A stretch of DNA of 64,000 nucleotides from Massilia arenae (GCF_008014745.1 NZ_VPFD01000026.1:42404-106403); one strand, 5' to 3'; counted from the first letter of the stretch, positions 52,742-60,513 are shown. Notes: generated by a model from the sequence alone, not told the origin. Made by a program: numbers and translations.

Positions 52742-52986
52742 GCCTGCACGTGCGCGAGGTCCGAGTGCGGCGCGACCGGCAGCACCTTGGTCCCGATGAC
52801 GAGGCTGGGCAATTCAGTCACGCCGCGTTCCTTCGCCTGCGGCGCCAGCCCCGGATGCAGGCATAGATCCACGACCCGCAGGCTCGGGATGGCGGCGCCG
52901 AGGGTGAGCGCGATGTCCAGGCACAGGCGGCAACCGTCGTGATAGAGGATGGGCGCGTCGGTGGATGGAGAGGGGAGTTGGGTCAT
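52738..52986 (-). CDS. Small thioredoxin/glutaredoxin-like protein
   Basis: An 82-residue protein with a thioredoxin-fold start: ILYHDGCRLCLDIALTLG carries a CxxC pair (Cys19 and Cys22), and a cis-Pro-like ELPSLVIG follows at about 58-65. No signal peptide. It would be a redox partner or thiol exchange protein. The start codon at 52986 lies 16 bases from a palindrome of the MarR-box type at 53002-53016, suggesting it belongs to the redox regulon. Its 3' end overlaps the RRM-like gene by four bases, convergently. Confidence 0.65.
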   Translation of the reverse strand: MTQLPSPSTDAPILYHDGCRLCLDIALTLGAAIPSLRVVDLCLHPGLAPQAKERGVTELPSLVIGTKVLPVAPHSDLAHVQA

Positions 52987-53001
52987 GATTGCCTCGATAT
53001 G

Positions 53002-53016
53002 ATTAGGATTCCTAAT
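53002..53016. promoter_or_regulatory. MarR-type box A (upstream of the thioredoxin-like gene)
   Basis: ATTAGGA-T-TCCTAAT, a perfect 7-1-7 palindrome and the best of five related copies in the window (others at 54959, 56490, 56661, 62114). On the minus strand a TTGAAT/TCATAT promoter-like pair flanks it. Confidence 0.65.
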
Positions 53017-53038
53017 GATAATTCAATGGCGCTCTCTG

Positions 53039-53266
53039 TCAAGCATCGTCCGGCGCCGCATCGCGCGCGAGCAGGGTATCCAGCTGCGCGAACAGCTGGG
53101 CGAACTGGCGCGAGGCCACCTGGCAGGCGGCGCAGCCGGCCAGGTGCGCGGCCAGCTGGCGCGCCTGCTGCGGCGTGAGCGGCTGGTCGCGCGCGCTGGA
53201 GACGAGCCAGGTGGTGTCGCGGCAGGTGATCGCGGGGGTAGTGTCGGTGGTGATGTTGTCAGTCAT
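53039..53266 (-). CDS. Zinc-finger anti-sigma factor (ZAS type)
   Basis: A 75-residue protein with HLAGCAACQVASRQF (about residues 44-58), the H-x3-C-x2-C zinc motif of anti-sigma factors. It would hold the sigma factor encoded just upstream until a signal, commonly oxidative or thiol stress. Its ATG at 53266 overlaps the sigma stop by four bases (ATGA). Short for the family, essentially only the zinc-binding domain, with no membrane helix, so it acts in the cytoplasm. Confidence 0.75.
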   Translation of the reverse strand: MTDNITTDTTPAITCRDTTWLVSSARDQPLTPQQARQLAAHLAGCAACQVASRQFAQLFAQLDTLLARDAAPDDA

Positions 53267-53832
53267 TCGGGTTCTCCCCAGCTGCGCACCGTGCATTCGC
53301 GCAGGCGCATGCGCGCGCGGTACAGCACCACGCGCAGGTTGGCATTGGTGAGCATGCAGTGCTCTTCGATTTCCTTCAGTTCCATGCCCAGGTATTCGCG
53401 CATCAGGAACAGGCGCGCCGTGTCCTCGGGCAGGCGGCGCATGCACAGCTCGACGATGTCGAGCAGCTGGCGCTGGGCGGCGAGGGTGGCGCCGCACATG
53501 GTGTCGACGAAGGTGTCGGGATGCCAGGCGCCGTCGGGCGTGAACAGGCCGTCGAATTCGGCCTCGCCGTCTGGGACGAGCACGGGTGCATCCTGCGCGG
53601 GACGTCGGCTGCGAATCAGGTCGACGATCTTGTGACGCAGGATCCCGGTCAGCCAGCTGCGCAGGGTGGCGCGGCCGGCGTAGCCGTTCCAGCCGCGCGC
53701 CGCGCCGACCAGCGTGTCCTGGACGGCGTCTTCGGCATCGGCCTGGCTGCCCAGTTGCAGGCGCGCCAGGCGCAGCAGGAAAGGGCGTTCGCCGGCCAGG
53801 GCCTGCCACGGGTCGCGCGCCACGTCCATCAT
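53263..53832 (-). CDS. ECF sigma factor
   Basis: A 189-residue extracytoplasmic-function sigma factor. Region 2 is seen in FLLRLARLQLGSQADAEDAVQDTLVGAARGWNGYAGRATLRSWLTGILRHKIVDLIR (about 18-75) and region 4 in LPEDTARLFLMREYLGMELKEIEEHCMLTNANLRVVLYRARMRLREC (about 130-176). Start at ATG 53832 (ATGATG; 53829 is equivalent), overlapping the catalase-like gene stop. The order peroxidase, sigma, anti-sigma in one transcript points to an autoregulated stress response. Confidence 0.88.
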   Translation of the reverse strand: MMDVARDPWQALAGERPFLLRLARLQLGSQADAEDAVQDTLVGAARGWNGYAGRATLRSWLTGILRHKIVDLIRSRRPAQDAPVLVPDGEAEFDGLFTPDGAWHPDTFVDTMCGATLAAQRQLLDIVELCMRRLPEDTARLFLMREYLGMELKEIEEHCMLTNANLRVVLYRARMRLRECTVRSWGEPE

Positions 53833-54803
53833 TGCTTGAGGCGGCGCGACAGCGAGACCGCGTAGGCGGCGCCGCGCGCGTGCAGGATCGGATCGTCGCT
53901 GGCCGCGATTCCCGTCGGCAGCGCCAGCGGCATATAGACCACGCCGTTGCAGGCATCCTGCGGCGCCTGCCCCTTGACCAGCAGGCGGCCCAGCTCGACC
54001 TTGCCGGCGCCCTGCCACACGGTGCTCGGATCGAGCAGCGAATCGCCGGCGGCCGGCAACTGGGCATACAGCGTGAAGCCGACGGGGCCTGCGCCCAGCC
54101 GCTTGGCCAGTTCGTCCTGCAGGAACAGGTCGGGCAGGGTCTTTTCTTCGTCGGCAGTCAGGTACTGCACCGCGCCGAACGGTTCGGCAATGATGCGCGC
54201 ATGTTGCGTCTTCTTGCCGCGGCCGCCGAACACGAAGGCGTTGTTCGAGAAGTAGGGCGTGCTGGCATACGAGCTTGGCGCCGCATGCGCGGCCAGCAGC
54301 GCCGGCTGGCGCGTGCCGTCCGGGTGGACGGCGTTGTGGGCGGCGACCTTCGCCGGGTCGGGCTTGCCGGTGGCAGGATCCGGCACCCGCGCCTGCAGGA
54401 AGCTGACGAAGGATTCCGGCGTGGCGGCGAAGAAGGCCGGCTCCGAGATCAGGAGCAGGTCCCAGGTCTCGCCGCCGGCTGCCACGCGCATAGACAGGCC
54501 GCGCACGCTGCGGCTCTTGTCCGACGCCTTCGGATTGCCGCCGCCGACCGAGAAACGGACATTGGCCGGTACGCTTTTTTGCCCGAACAGCCGGCCGTCG
54601 GCGAGGTCGCGCGCGCTCTTCGCGGGCTGGAATTGGCCGGCCGCGCAGAAGCCCTTTGCGTGCGAGGCGCGCATGCCTGCGTGCGATCCGAATGTGCCGT
54701 TGAGGGCGTCGACCAGGCCGGCGGGGCTGGTGTCCTGGGCTTGTGCGAGAGGGGCGCCGGCGGCGCCGATTGCCAGCACGGCTGCGGCGAGTGTGTTGTT
54801 CAT
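53829..54803 (-). CDS. Periplasmic catalase-family peroxidase (SrpA-like)
   Basis: A 324-residue small catalase-related heme protein with a signal peptide (about residues 1-22, cleaved after AQAQ). Catalase-fold marks are HAKGFCAAGQF (about 48-58, the distal His in a version of the HAKG motif), VRFSVGGGNPKASD and RGLSMRV (about 78-104). Such proteins lack the C-terminal catalase domains and act as peroxidases. It leads the operon with the ECF sigma and anti-sigma genes and is divergent from katA. GGAGTCC ribosome site upstream of ATG 54803. Confidence 0.83.
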   Translation of the reverse strand: MNNTLAAAVLAIGAAGAPLAQAQDTSPAGLVDALNGTFGSHAGMRASHAKGFCAAGQFQPAKSARDLADGRLFGQKSVPANVRFSVGGGNPKASDKSRSVRGLSMRVAAGGETWDLLLISEPAFFAATPESFVSFLQARVPDPATGKPDPAKVAAHNAVHPDGTRQPALLAAHAAPSSYASTPYFSNNAFVFGGRGKKTQHARIIAEPFGAVQYLTADEEKTLPDLFLQDELAKRLGAGPVGFTLYAQLPAAGDSLLDPSTVWQGAGKVELGRLLVKGQAPQDACNGVVYMPLALPTGIAASDDPILHARGAAYAVSLSRRLKQ

Positions 54804-54834
54804 GATGGACTCCTGTTCGAATGGTAGGTAGCGA

Positions 54835-54863
54835 TAAGTCGGCGCAGCCGGCGTTTCGTTACA
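54835..54863 (-). promoter_or_regulatory. Candidate ECF-type promoter of the peroxidase-sigma operon
   Basis: On the minus strand TGTAACG (54857-54863) is followed after 16 bases by GACTTA (54835-54840), about 30 bases before the start codon. The GTAAC -35 element is typical of ECF sigma factors, fitting autoregulation. The -10 element is tentative. Confidence 0.4.
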
Positions 54864-54958
54864 GTGTCGCGCCGTTTTTTTCGCAAGCCTGTGCCTATTG
54901 CGCCGGCCGATCGATATTCCCAATCACGTCCAGAGGAAATTCCAATTTCTCATTTTAA

Positions 54959-54973
54959 GTTAGGTGTCCTAAC
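54959..54973. promoter_or_regulatory. MarR-type box B (upstream of katA)
   Basis: GTTAGG-TGT-CCTAAC, 6-bp perfect arms, 64 bases upstream of the katA start. It deviates from the consensus GGANTCC at one base but keeps the outer arms exactly. Confidence 0.6.
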
Positions 54974-55037
54974 ATTCGTCTCGGCTTACCGCAACATGAA
55001 CAAGACGCATACCCCACTACCACTGAAGGAGACAGCG

Positions 55038-56480
55038 ATGAACAAGCTGACCACCGCCGCAGGCGCACCCGTCGTCGACAACCAGAACACCATGAGCGCC
55101 GGGCCGCGCGGCCCGCTGCTGCTGCAGGACGTCTGGTTCCTTGAAAAACTGGCCCACTTCGACCGCGAAGTGATCCCCGAGCGCCGCATGCACGCCAAGG
55201 GCGCCGGCGCCTATGGCAGCTTCACCGTGACCCACGACATCACGCGTTATACCAAGGCGCGGCTGTTCTCGGAAATCGGCAAGAAGACAGAGCTGTTCAT
55301 GCGCTTTTCGACGGTGGCGGGCGAGCGCGGCGCCGCCGACGCCGAACGCGACATCCGCGGCTTCGCCATGAAGTTCTATACGGAGCAGGGCAACTGGGAC
55401 TTGGTCGGCAATAACACGCCGATCTTCTTCCTGCGCGACCCGCTCAAGTTCCCCGACCTGAACCACGCGGTAAAACGCGACCCGCGCACCGGCATGCGCA
55501 GCGCCGACAACAACTGGGATTTCTGGACCAACCTGCCCGAGGCACTGCACCAGGTCACCATCATCATGAGCGAGCGCGGCATCCCCAAGAGCTACCGCCA
55601 CATGCACGGCTTCGGCAGCCATGCCTTCAGCTTCATCAACGCTGACAACGAGCGCTTCTGGGTCAAGTTCACCTTCAAGACGCAGCAGGGCATCGCCAAC
55701 CTGGACGATGCGCACGCCGCGGCGCTGATCGGCCGTGATCGCGAAAGCCATCTGCGCGACCTGTACGACAGCATCGAGGCGGGCGACTTCCCGCGCTGGA
55801 CCATGTACGTGCAAATCATGCCGGAGAAAGAGGCGGCCACGTATCGCTACAACCCGTTCGACCTGACCAAGGTCTGGCTGCACGAAGACTACCCTTTGAC
55901 CGAGGTCGGCGTGCTGGAATTGAACCGCAACCCCGAGAACCACTTCGCCGAAGTGGAGCAGGCCGCATTCAGCCCGGCCCACGTGGTGCCGGGCATCGGC
56001 TTCTCGCCCGACAAGATGCTGCAGGGCCGCCTGTTCTCGTATGGCGACGCCCAGCGCTACCGCCTTGGCGTGAACCACCACCAGATCCCGGTGAACGCGC
56101 CGCGCTGTCCGGTGTACAGCTACCACCGCGACGGCGCGATGCGGGTCGACGGCAATCGTGGCGGCACGCCGGCGTATGAGCCGAACCGCCATGGACAGTG
56201 GCAGGAGCAGCCGGACTTTCGCGAGCCGCCGCTGTCGATCGAAGGCGCGGCCGATCACTGGAACCATCGCGTCGACGACGACTATTATTCGCAGCCGGCG
56301 CTGCTGTTCAGGAAGATGTCGCCGGCCCAGCAAGACCTGCTGTTCGAGAACACGGCTCGCGCTATCGCGGGCGCCTCGAGCGAGGTCAAGGCGCGCCATA
56401 TCGCCAACTGCACGCTGTGCGATCCGGCCTATGGCGAAGGCGTGGCCCTGGCCATCGCCCTCCACGATGAAGGCATCTGA
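55038..56480 (+). CDS. katA: Monofunctional heme catalase (clade 3 type)
   Basis: A 480-residue cytoplasmic catalase that dismutates hydrogen peroxide. Catalytic His52 (MHAKGAGAYG), Asn125 (DLVGNNTPIFF) and heme-ligand Tyr335 (RLFSYGDAQR) are all present. Length and sequence fit the small-subunit clade. Start ATG 55038 follows AAGGAGACAG; an in-frame ATG at 54996 is possible but has no ribosome site. Upstream lies box B, suggesting control by the MarR-type regulator encoded at 62.2 kb. Confidence 0.95.
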   Translation: MNKLTTAAGAPVVDNQNTMSAGPRGPLLLQDVWFLEKLAHFDREVIPERRMHAKGAGAYGSFTVTHDITRYTKARLFSEIGKKTELFMRFSTVAGERGAADAERDIRGFAMKFYTEQGNWDLVGNNTPIFFLRDPLKFPDLNHAVKRDPRTGMRSADNNWDFWTNLPEALHQVTIIMSERGIPKSYRHMHGFGSHAFSFINADNERFWVKFTFKTQQGIANLDDAHAAALIGRDRESHLRDLYDSIEAGDFPRWTMYVQIMPEKEAATYRYNPFDLTKVWLHEDYPLTEVGVLELNRNPENHFAEVEQAAFSPAHVVPGIGFSPDKMLQGRLFSYGDAQRYRLGVNHHQIPVNAPRCPVYSYHRDGAMRVDGNRGGTPAYEPNRHGQWQEQPDFREPPLSIEGAADHWNHRVDDDYYSQPALLFRKMSPAQQDLLFENTARAIAGASSEVKARHIANCTLCDPAYGEGVALAIALHDEGI

Positions 56481-56489
56481 AGATTTTTA

Positions 56490-56528
56490 ATTAGGAGTCC
56501 TTGACATTAATCCGGCAGCTGCTATCCT
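56490..56528 (+). promoter_or_regulatory. MarR-type box C overlapping the promoter of a small RNA
   Basis: ATTAGGA-G-TCCTTGA (56490-56504) overlaps a -35 TTGACA (56501-56506); -10 TATCCT follows at 56523-56528 after 16 bases. The promoter of the marR gene (62114-62152) has the same box/-35 overlap, spacer length and -10 sequence, which argues strongly for shared control. Confidence 0.7.
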
Positions 56529-56534
56529 GTGTTC

Positions 56535-56649
56535 TCGGGCAGTCAGGCAGCCGACATCGCAGCATCCAGGCAGTAGAGAAGCAAGACGTCCCACGCATGC
56601 CGCCGCATGCCGGGCGTCGCGATATCGGCAGCATGACTGCCTCTTTTTT
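56535..56649 (+). ncRNA. Candidate structured small RNA of about 115 nt
   Basis: Transcription from the box-C promoter should start near 56535. The region contains no convincing coding frame. A long stem pairs 56538-56560 (GGCAGTCAGGC...) with 56618-56640 (...GACTGCC): 20 of 23 positions match. It is closed by a T-tract TCTTTTTT at 56642-56649, so the 3' arm also acts as a rho-independent terminator. The loop of about 57 bases is C/G-rich and can form an inner hairpin around GCATGC repeats. I recognise no known RNA family. It could also be a peptide-coding or attenuator transcript for the downstream ahpD gene. Confidence 0.55.
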
Positions 56650-56660
56650 CAAGGTTCATA

Positions 56661-56675
56661 GTTAGGAGTCCTTTG
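56661..56675. promoter_or_regulatory. MarR-type box D (upstream of the ahpD-like gene)
   Basis: GTTAGGA-G-TCCTTTG, 58 bases upstream of the ahpD-like start and directly behind the small-RNA terminator. The core TTAGGAGTCCTT is identical to box C. Confidence 0.6.
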
Positions 56676-56732
56676 TAAATGGGTGATGTGGCCGCACCCT
56701 TCGACCCGGCCACTCGACTGAAAGGAAACATC

Positions 56733-57275
56733 ATGTCCCGTATCGAACTCGTCAACCCGACCACCGCCCAAGGCACCAGCGGCGAACTGCTGCAACAGAT
56801 CAAAGGCGCCTTCGGCGTCGTGCCGAATATGTTCCGCGGCGTGGCCAACTCGCCGGCAGCGCTGACCAGCATGTGGGGCTCGTTCGGCGCCCTCGGCGGC
56901 GGCACCATCGGCGCCCGCCTGGGCGAGCAGATCGCCGTCGCGATCGCCGACCGCAACGAGTGCCACTACTGCCTCGCGGCCCACACCGCCCTCGGCCAGA
57001 AAGCCGGCGCCAGCGCCGACGAGATGGCGCAAGCCCAGGCCGGCCAGTCTAGCGACCCGCAGACCGCCGCCGCCCTGCGCTTCGCACTGGCCGTGGTCGA
57101 GAAGCGCGGCCACGTCGATGCGACCGAGGTGCAGGCCCTGCGCAACGCCGGTTTCGACGACGGTGCGATCGTCGAGATCATGGCCCACGTGGCGCTGAAC
57201 CTGTTCACCAACTACGTGAACGTGGCCTTCGACGTGCCGGTCGACTTCCCCGGCGTGAAGCTGCGCGCAAAATGA
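56733..57275 (+). CDS. AhpD/carboxymuconolactone decarboxylase-family peroxidase-related protein
   Basis: A 180-residue all-helical protein with the AhpD-type active site ECHYCLAAHT (Cys77, Cys80, His84). Proteins of this fold act as alkylhydroperoxidases or as thiol reductants of peroxiredoxin. Start ATG 56733 follows GAAAGGAAAC. Its end overlaps the thioredoxin-like gene by four bases (ATGA), so the two are coupled. Box D upstream links it to the predicted redox regulon. Confidence 0.82.
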   Translation: MSRIELVNPTTAQGTSGELLQQIKGAFGVVPNMFRGVANSPAALTSMWGSFGALGGGTIGARLGEQIAVAIADRNECHYCLAAHTALGQKAGASADEMAQAQAGQSSDPQTAAALRFALAVVEKRGHVDATEVQALRNAGFDDGAIVEIMAHVALNLFTNYVNVAFDVPVDFPGVKLRAK

Positions 57276-57793
57276 ACGCGCCTCTCTACCACGCCCCCGC
57301 GCCCGAGTTCGAGGTCAGCGGCTGGCTGAACGCCACGCAGGCGCCGACCCTGGCGTCCCTGCGCGGCAGGGTCGTGGCGGTGTATGCCTTCCAGATGCTG
57401 TGCCCGGGCTGCGTCTCGCATGGCATCCCGCAGGCCAAGGGCATCGGCCAGCTGTTCGGACAGGACGAGGTCGCGGTGCTGGGTCTGCACACGGTGTTCG
57501 AACACCACGACGCCATGAACGAGGGCGCTTTGAAAGCCTTCGTCCATGAGTACCGCATCGGCTTCCCGGTCGGTATCGACCGCGCCAGCGACACCGGCCC
57601 GGTGCCGCGCACGATGGAGCGCTATGGCTTGCGCGGCACGCCGACCTTGCTGCTGTTCGACCGCCAGGGCGTGCTGCGTCACAACCTGTTCGGCCGGGCC
57701 GAGGACATGCAGGTCGGCTCGCTGATCGGCCGGCTGCTGGCCGAACCCGTCGAGGCCATGGGTTGCGACGGCGACGCTTGCAGCGTGCGTTAG
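57272..57793 (+). CDS. Thioredoxin/TlpA-like redoxin
   Basis: A 173-residue thioredoxin-fold protein with a CPGC active site at Cys44-Cys47 (FQMLCPGCVSH) and a late cis-Pro segment RGTPTLLLFDRQG (about 115-127). There is no signal peptide, so it is probably cytoplasmic. It ends in a CDGDACSVR tail with two further Cys. Coupled to the ahpD-like gene, it may re-reduce that protein. The redox role is an inference from neighbours and active site. Confidence 0.78.
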   Translation: MNAPLYHAPAPEFEVSGWLNATQAPTLASLRGRVVAVYAFQMLCPGCVSHGIPQAKGIGQLFGQDEVAVLGLHTVFEHHDAMNEGALKAFVHEYRIGFPVGIDRASDTGPVPRTMERYGLRGTPTLLLFDRQGVLRHNLFGRAEDMQVGSLIGRLLAEPVEAMGCDGDACSVR

Positions 57794-57895
57794 CAATAGC
57801 AACTGCGCCGGCGCGGCGCGCCCCTGGGAGCGGGGGCGCCGCCGGCCACCACCGAACGATTCGATTCACTCGCAGAACAAGAAAGAGAACCTGAT

Positions 57896-58642
57896 ATGAA
57901 ACTGATCCAGACCACCCTTGCCGCAGCCCTGTCGCTGACCATGCTCGGCGCCTTCGCCCACCAGGGTGAGCACAAAGGCGGCATCAAGAGTGCCCCGACC
58001 AAAGGCGTGAAAGCGCCATTCGACATCCACCACACCAAGATCACGACCGAGGGCAATATCGCGACCTTCCACGTGTCGGTGTCGGGCAAGGCCGGCGCAT
58101 CGAAGCCAGCCAAGACCGGCAAGCTGGCCGGCAGCAAGGTGTTTTCGTATGTGTGGCCGACCACGATGGATCCGTCGACCGTGGGCTTCGAGCGCGGCGC
58201 CGGCATCCTGGCCTTCGCGGTAACGTCGCACCCGGATTTCGACGACACCCCGCTGTACGACGAGAACGGCGACGGCAAGCTCGATAACGACGGCGACCTG
58301 TGGCACTCGCACTGGGTGGTGCTGACCAAGGATGCGGCCTGCGGCAAGGACGCGCTCAAGATCGTCGACATCCCGGAAGGCGCCAAGCCGAAGCTGCCCA
58401 AGACCTGGCCCGGCCTGCCGATCCTGATCGACAGCCCGGCCTACAGCCCGGTCTTCAAGGGCGACACGCTCGAAGTGAAGGTGCCGTTCGACGACATCAC
58501 GGTGCTCAACAACGCCGGCTTCGACGGCGTGACCGCAGCCCTGCGCATCAACGAGAGCGTGCACAATCCGCTGGTCTGCGTGGCCGACGTGTTCAAGGTC
58601 GCCTCCGGCAACCTGAGCCTGCCGGGCAAGGTCAACCAGTAA
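57896..58642 (+). CDS. Exported protein with an EF-hand-like loop, unknown
   Basis: A 248-residue protein with a signal peptide (about residues 1-21, cleaved before HQGEH). The mature N-terminus is His-rich (HQGEHKGG), and DENGDGKLDNDGD at about 120-132 looks like a calcium-binding EF-hand loop. The sequence is otherwise beta-rich with FHVSVSGKAGAS and WPTTMDPSTVGFERGAG. I do not recognise the family. Two Cys (about 143 and 227) may form a disulfide. It follows the redox operon by 102 bases, a gap containing a GC-rich hairpin near 57818-57839, so it may be separately transcribed. Its end overlaps the convergent acetyltransferase by 11 bases. Confidence 0.6.
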   Translation: MKLIQTTLAAALSLTMLGAFAHQGEHKGGIKSAPTKGVKAPFDIHHTKITTEGNIATFHVSVSGKAGASKPAKTGKLAGSKVFSYVWPTTMDPSTVGFERGAGILAFAVTSHPDFDDTPLYDENGDGKLDNDGDLWHSHWVVLTKDAACGKDALKIVDIPEGAKPKLPKTWPGLPILIDSPAYSPVFKGDTLEVKVPFDDITVLNNAGFDGVTAALRINESVHNPLVCVADVFKVASGNLSLPGKVNQ

Positions 58643-59117
58643 GGTCGCTGGCAGGGATCCGCGGCGCCAGCGGCTTTTGCAGGCGCAGCGCATCCATGCC
58701 GTCGTGGTAGTAGGCGGCGTGGCGGCCGAATTCCCGGTAGCCGCGTCCGCGGAACAGCGCCAGCGAAGCCGCATTGTCGGCGCGGATCTCGAGCCGCAGG
58801 CAGGTGTAGCCGTGGGCGCGCGCCTGGCGTTCGGCGGCATCGACCAGCCCCGCGCCGACGCCCCGGCCCAGGTGTTCGGGGTGGGTTGCGATCGAATACA
58901 AGCGCGCGATCGTCGAGTTCGCGCGGAACAGCAGCAGGACGTAGCCGCGCAGGGAGTCTTCGTCGGCGGCATCGACCAGCAGGGCGCCGTGCGCACTGGC
59001 GAGCAGGTAGCGAAAGCGCCGCCGGTCGAGCCGGTTGCCGGGAAAGCTGGCGTCTTCGATGCCGACCAGCGCCGCGACGTCGTCCAGGGTGGCGCGCCGG
59101 ACAGGGTTGGCCTTCAT
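58632..59117 (-). CDS. GNAT acetyltransferase, RimI-like
   Basis: A 161-residue GNAT enzyme: VRRATLDDVAALVGIEDASFPGNRLDRRRFRYLL (about 6-39), RLYSIATHPEHLGRGVGAGLVDAAERQARAHG (about 71-102, the acetyl-CoA pyrophosphate loop) and LRLEIRADNAASLALFRGRGYREFGRHAAYYHDG (about 106-139). This is the RimI-type layout, but the substrate is unknown. The start is ATG 59117, coupled by ATGA to the ParA-like gene; ATG 59123 is a close alternative. The coupling suggests a functional link between the two. Confidence 0.8.
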   Translation of the reverse strand: MKANPVRRATLDDVAALVGIEDASFPGNRLDRRRFRYLLASAHGALLVDAADEDSLRGYVLLLFRANSTIARLYSIATHPEHLGRGVGAGLVDAAERQARAHGYTCLRLEIRADNAASLALFRGRGYREFGRHAAYYHDGMDALRLQKPLAPRIPASDLTG

Positions 59118-59803
59118 CCCCATAATGCATGCGCCGCGCCCAGCTGCGCCGCCGGCAAGGTCGACAGCTTCGGCAAGGTGGCGTACACCTCGTCGTACAG
59201 CGCGTGCATCTCGCCGGCGGACTCGGGGTCGCAGGTTTCGGCGTCGCTCACGCAGCGTCCGGGGCCGTAGTCGTGCGCCGCCGGCTGGTGCAGGACGACG
59301 TTGGCCAGGCTGGCGTCCTGCACGCGCGCCACGTGGGCCAGCACGGCCGCGCGCTCTTCCATGCGGGGACCGTCGGCGCCGCAGACCGCGACGAACAGCA
59401 CCCGCATGCCGGGATTGAAAACGCGCGCCGCGTTCAGGCGCGCCAGCAGCCGGTACTGGCAATCGAGATCGATCTCGGCGCCGCGCACCGGCACCACCAC
59501 CAGCCGCGCCGAGGCCAGCACGCAGCGGCACTCCTCGGTGTCGCGCGCGCCGGCGTCGATCAGGATGTCGTTGAACAGCGGGCGCAGGGCGGCCAGCCGC
59601 GTCTTGACCGCGCGGCTGCCCACCTGGCGCGTGTCGATCCAGGGCCGCAGCGCCGCGGCGCCGCGTTCGGCGCCCCAGCCATCGTCGCGCGCGGTGTTCA
59701 TCAGGCATATCCGGCGCCCGCTGCGTGCGCGCAGCACCGCGAGATTGCGCGCGATGACGCTGCGGTCGGGATTGCCGTGCTGGTTGACGATGGCGATGAT
59801 CAT
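59114..59803 (-). CDS. ParA/MinD-like protein with a degraded nucleotide-binding loop
   Basis: A 229-residue protein of the ParA fold. The N-terminus IIAIVNQHGNPDRSVIARNLAVL aligns with the ParA start VxNQKGGVGKTTxAxNLA, but the P-loop is broken: His9 replaces the signature Lys, Asn11-Pro12 replace Gly-Val/Ile, and Arg14-Ser15 replace Lys-Thr. The Walker B equivalent (FNDILIDAGARD) and later strands (LVVVPVRGAEIDLD, RVLFVAVCGADGP) are preserved. It probably cannot hydrolyse ATP in the usual way. It is coupled by ATGA to a downstream GNAT gene. Partners and role are unknown. Confidence 0.72.
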   Translation of the reverse strand: MIIAIVNQHGNPDRSVIARNLAVLRARSGRRICLMNTARDDGWGAERGAAALRPWIDTRQVGSRAVKTRLAALRPLFNDILIDAGARDTEECRCVLASARLVVVPVRGAEIDLDCQYRLLARLNAARVFNPGMRVLFVAVCGADGPRMEERAAVLAHVARVQDASLANVVLHQPAAHDYGPGRCVSDAETCDPESAGEMHALYDEVYATLPKLSTLPAAQLGAAHALWG

Positions 59804-59964
59804 GATGGCCTCCAGTGCAGGTTCGATGGTGACAAGCGTAGCGGGACAGCCGTAAAAACCGGGAAAAAGACAGGGCTGGACAGATCAATGCCGTGTAAAC
59901 GCGCGCTACCGCGATCGGCCATCCCGGGATAAGGTGCCGGTCCCCGATCAATCCTGGAGCTGCC

Positions 59965-60513
59965 ATGCCCGACCTTCATTTTCCTGACCTGTCCACCGAG
60001 CGCCTTCGCCTGCGCGCATTGCGCCCAGGCGATGCGACGGAGCTACTGGCGCTGTACGCCGATGCCGAAGTGATGCGCCACTGGATCCACCCACCCTGGT
60101 CCTTGCTGGCGCAGGCGCAGGCGGCGATCGATGAGGCGCAGCGTGATTTAACGAGTGGCCGGGCGCTCCACCTGGCGATCGAGGCGCGGCTCGATGGCCG
60201 CCTGGTCGGCAGCTGCGCGCTGTACGATTTCGCGCCCGAACACCGGCGCGCCACGCTCGGCTACCTGCTGGCCGCGCCATACTGGGGGAAGGGGATGGCG
60301 CGCGAGACGCTGCAGGCCCTGCTGGGATATGGCATCGGGACCCTCGGACTGGAACGCATCGAGGCCGAGGTCACGCCGCACAACGTCGCGTCGCAGTCGC
60401 TGCTGGCGCGCCTCGGCTTTCTCCGCGAAAGACGCCTGCACGCGCGCTGGCACGTCGGCGGCGCGACTCGCGACGTCGACCTGTGGGCGTTTACACTCGC
60501 TTGCCATGAGTAG
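59965..60513 (+). CDS. GNAT acetyltransferase, RimJ/RimL-like
   Basis: A 182-residue acetyltransferase of the RimJ/RimL group: LSTERLRLRALRPGDATELLALYAD (about 9-33), ATLGYLLAAPYWGKGMARETLQALLGYG (about 96-123) and LERIEAEVTPHNVASQSLLARLGFLRE (about 129-155). Start ATG 59965 behind CCTGGAGCTGC. It lies 71 bases before the ATP-grasp gene on the same strand, and could modify the same substrate, but no direct evidence exists. Confidence 0.83.
   Translation: MPDLHFPDLSTERLRLRALRPGDATELLALYADAEVMRHWIHPPWSLLAQAQAAIDEAQRDLTSGRALHLAIEARLDGRLVGSCALYDFAPEHRRATLGYLLAAPYWGKGMARETLQALLGYGIGTLGLERIEAEVTPHNVASQSLLARLGFLRERRLHARWHVGGATRDVDLWAFTLACHE

Noticed and set aside
56543..56956. A minus-strand frame across the small-RNA region and the ahpD-like gene
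   Set aside because: It runs antisense through a well-supported gene and the stem-loop region; composition is that of a shadow frame.
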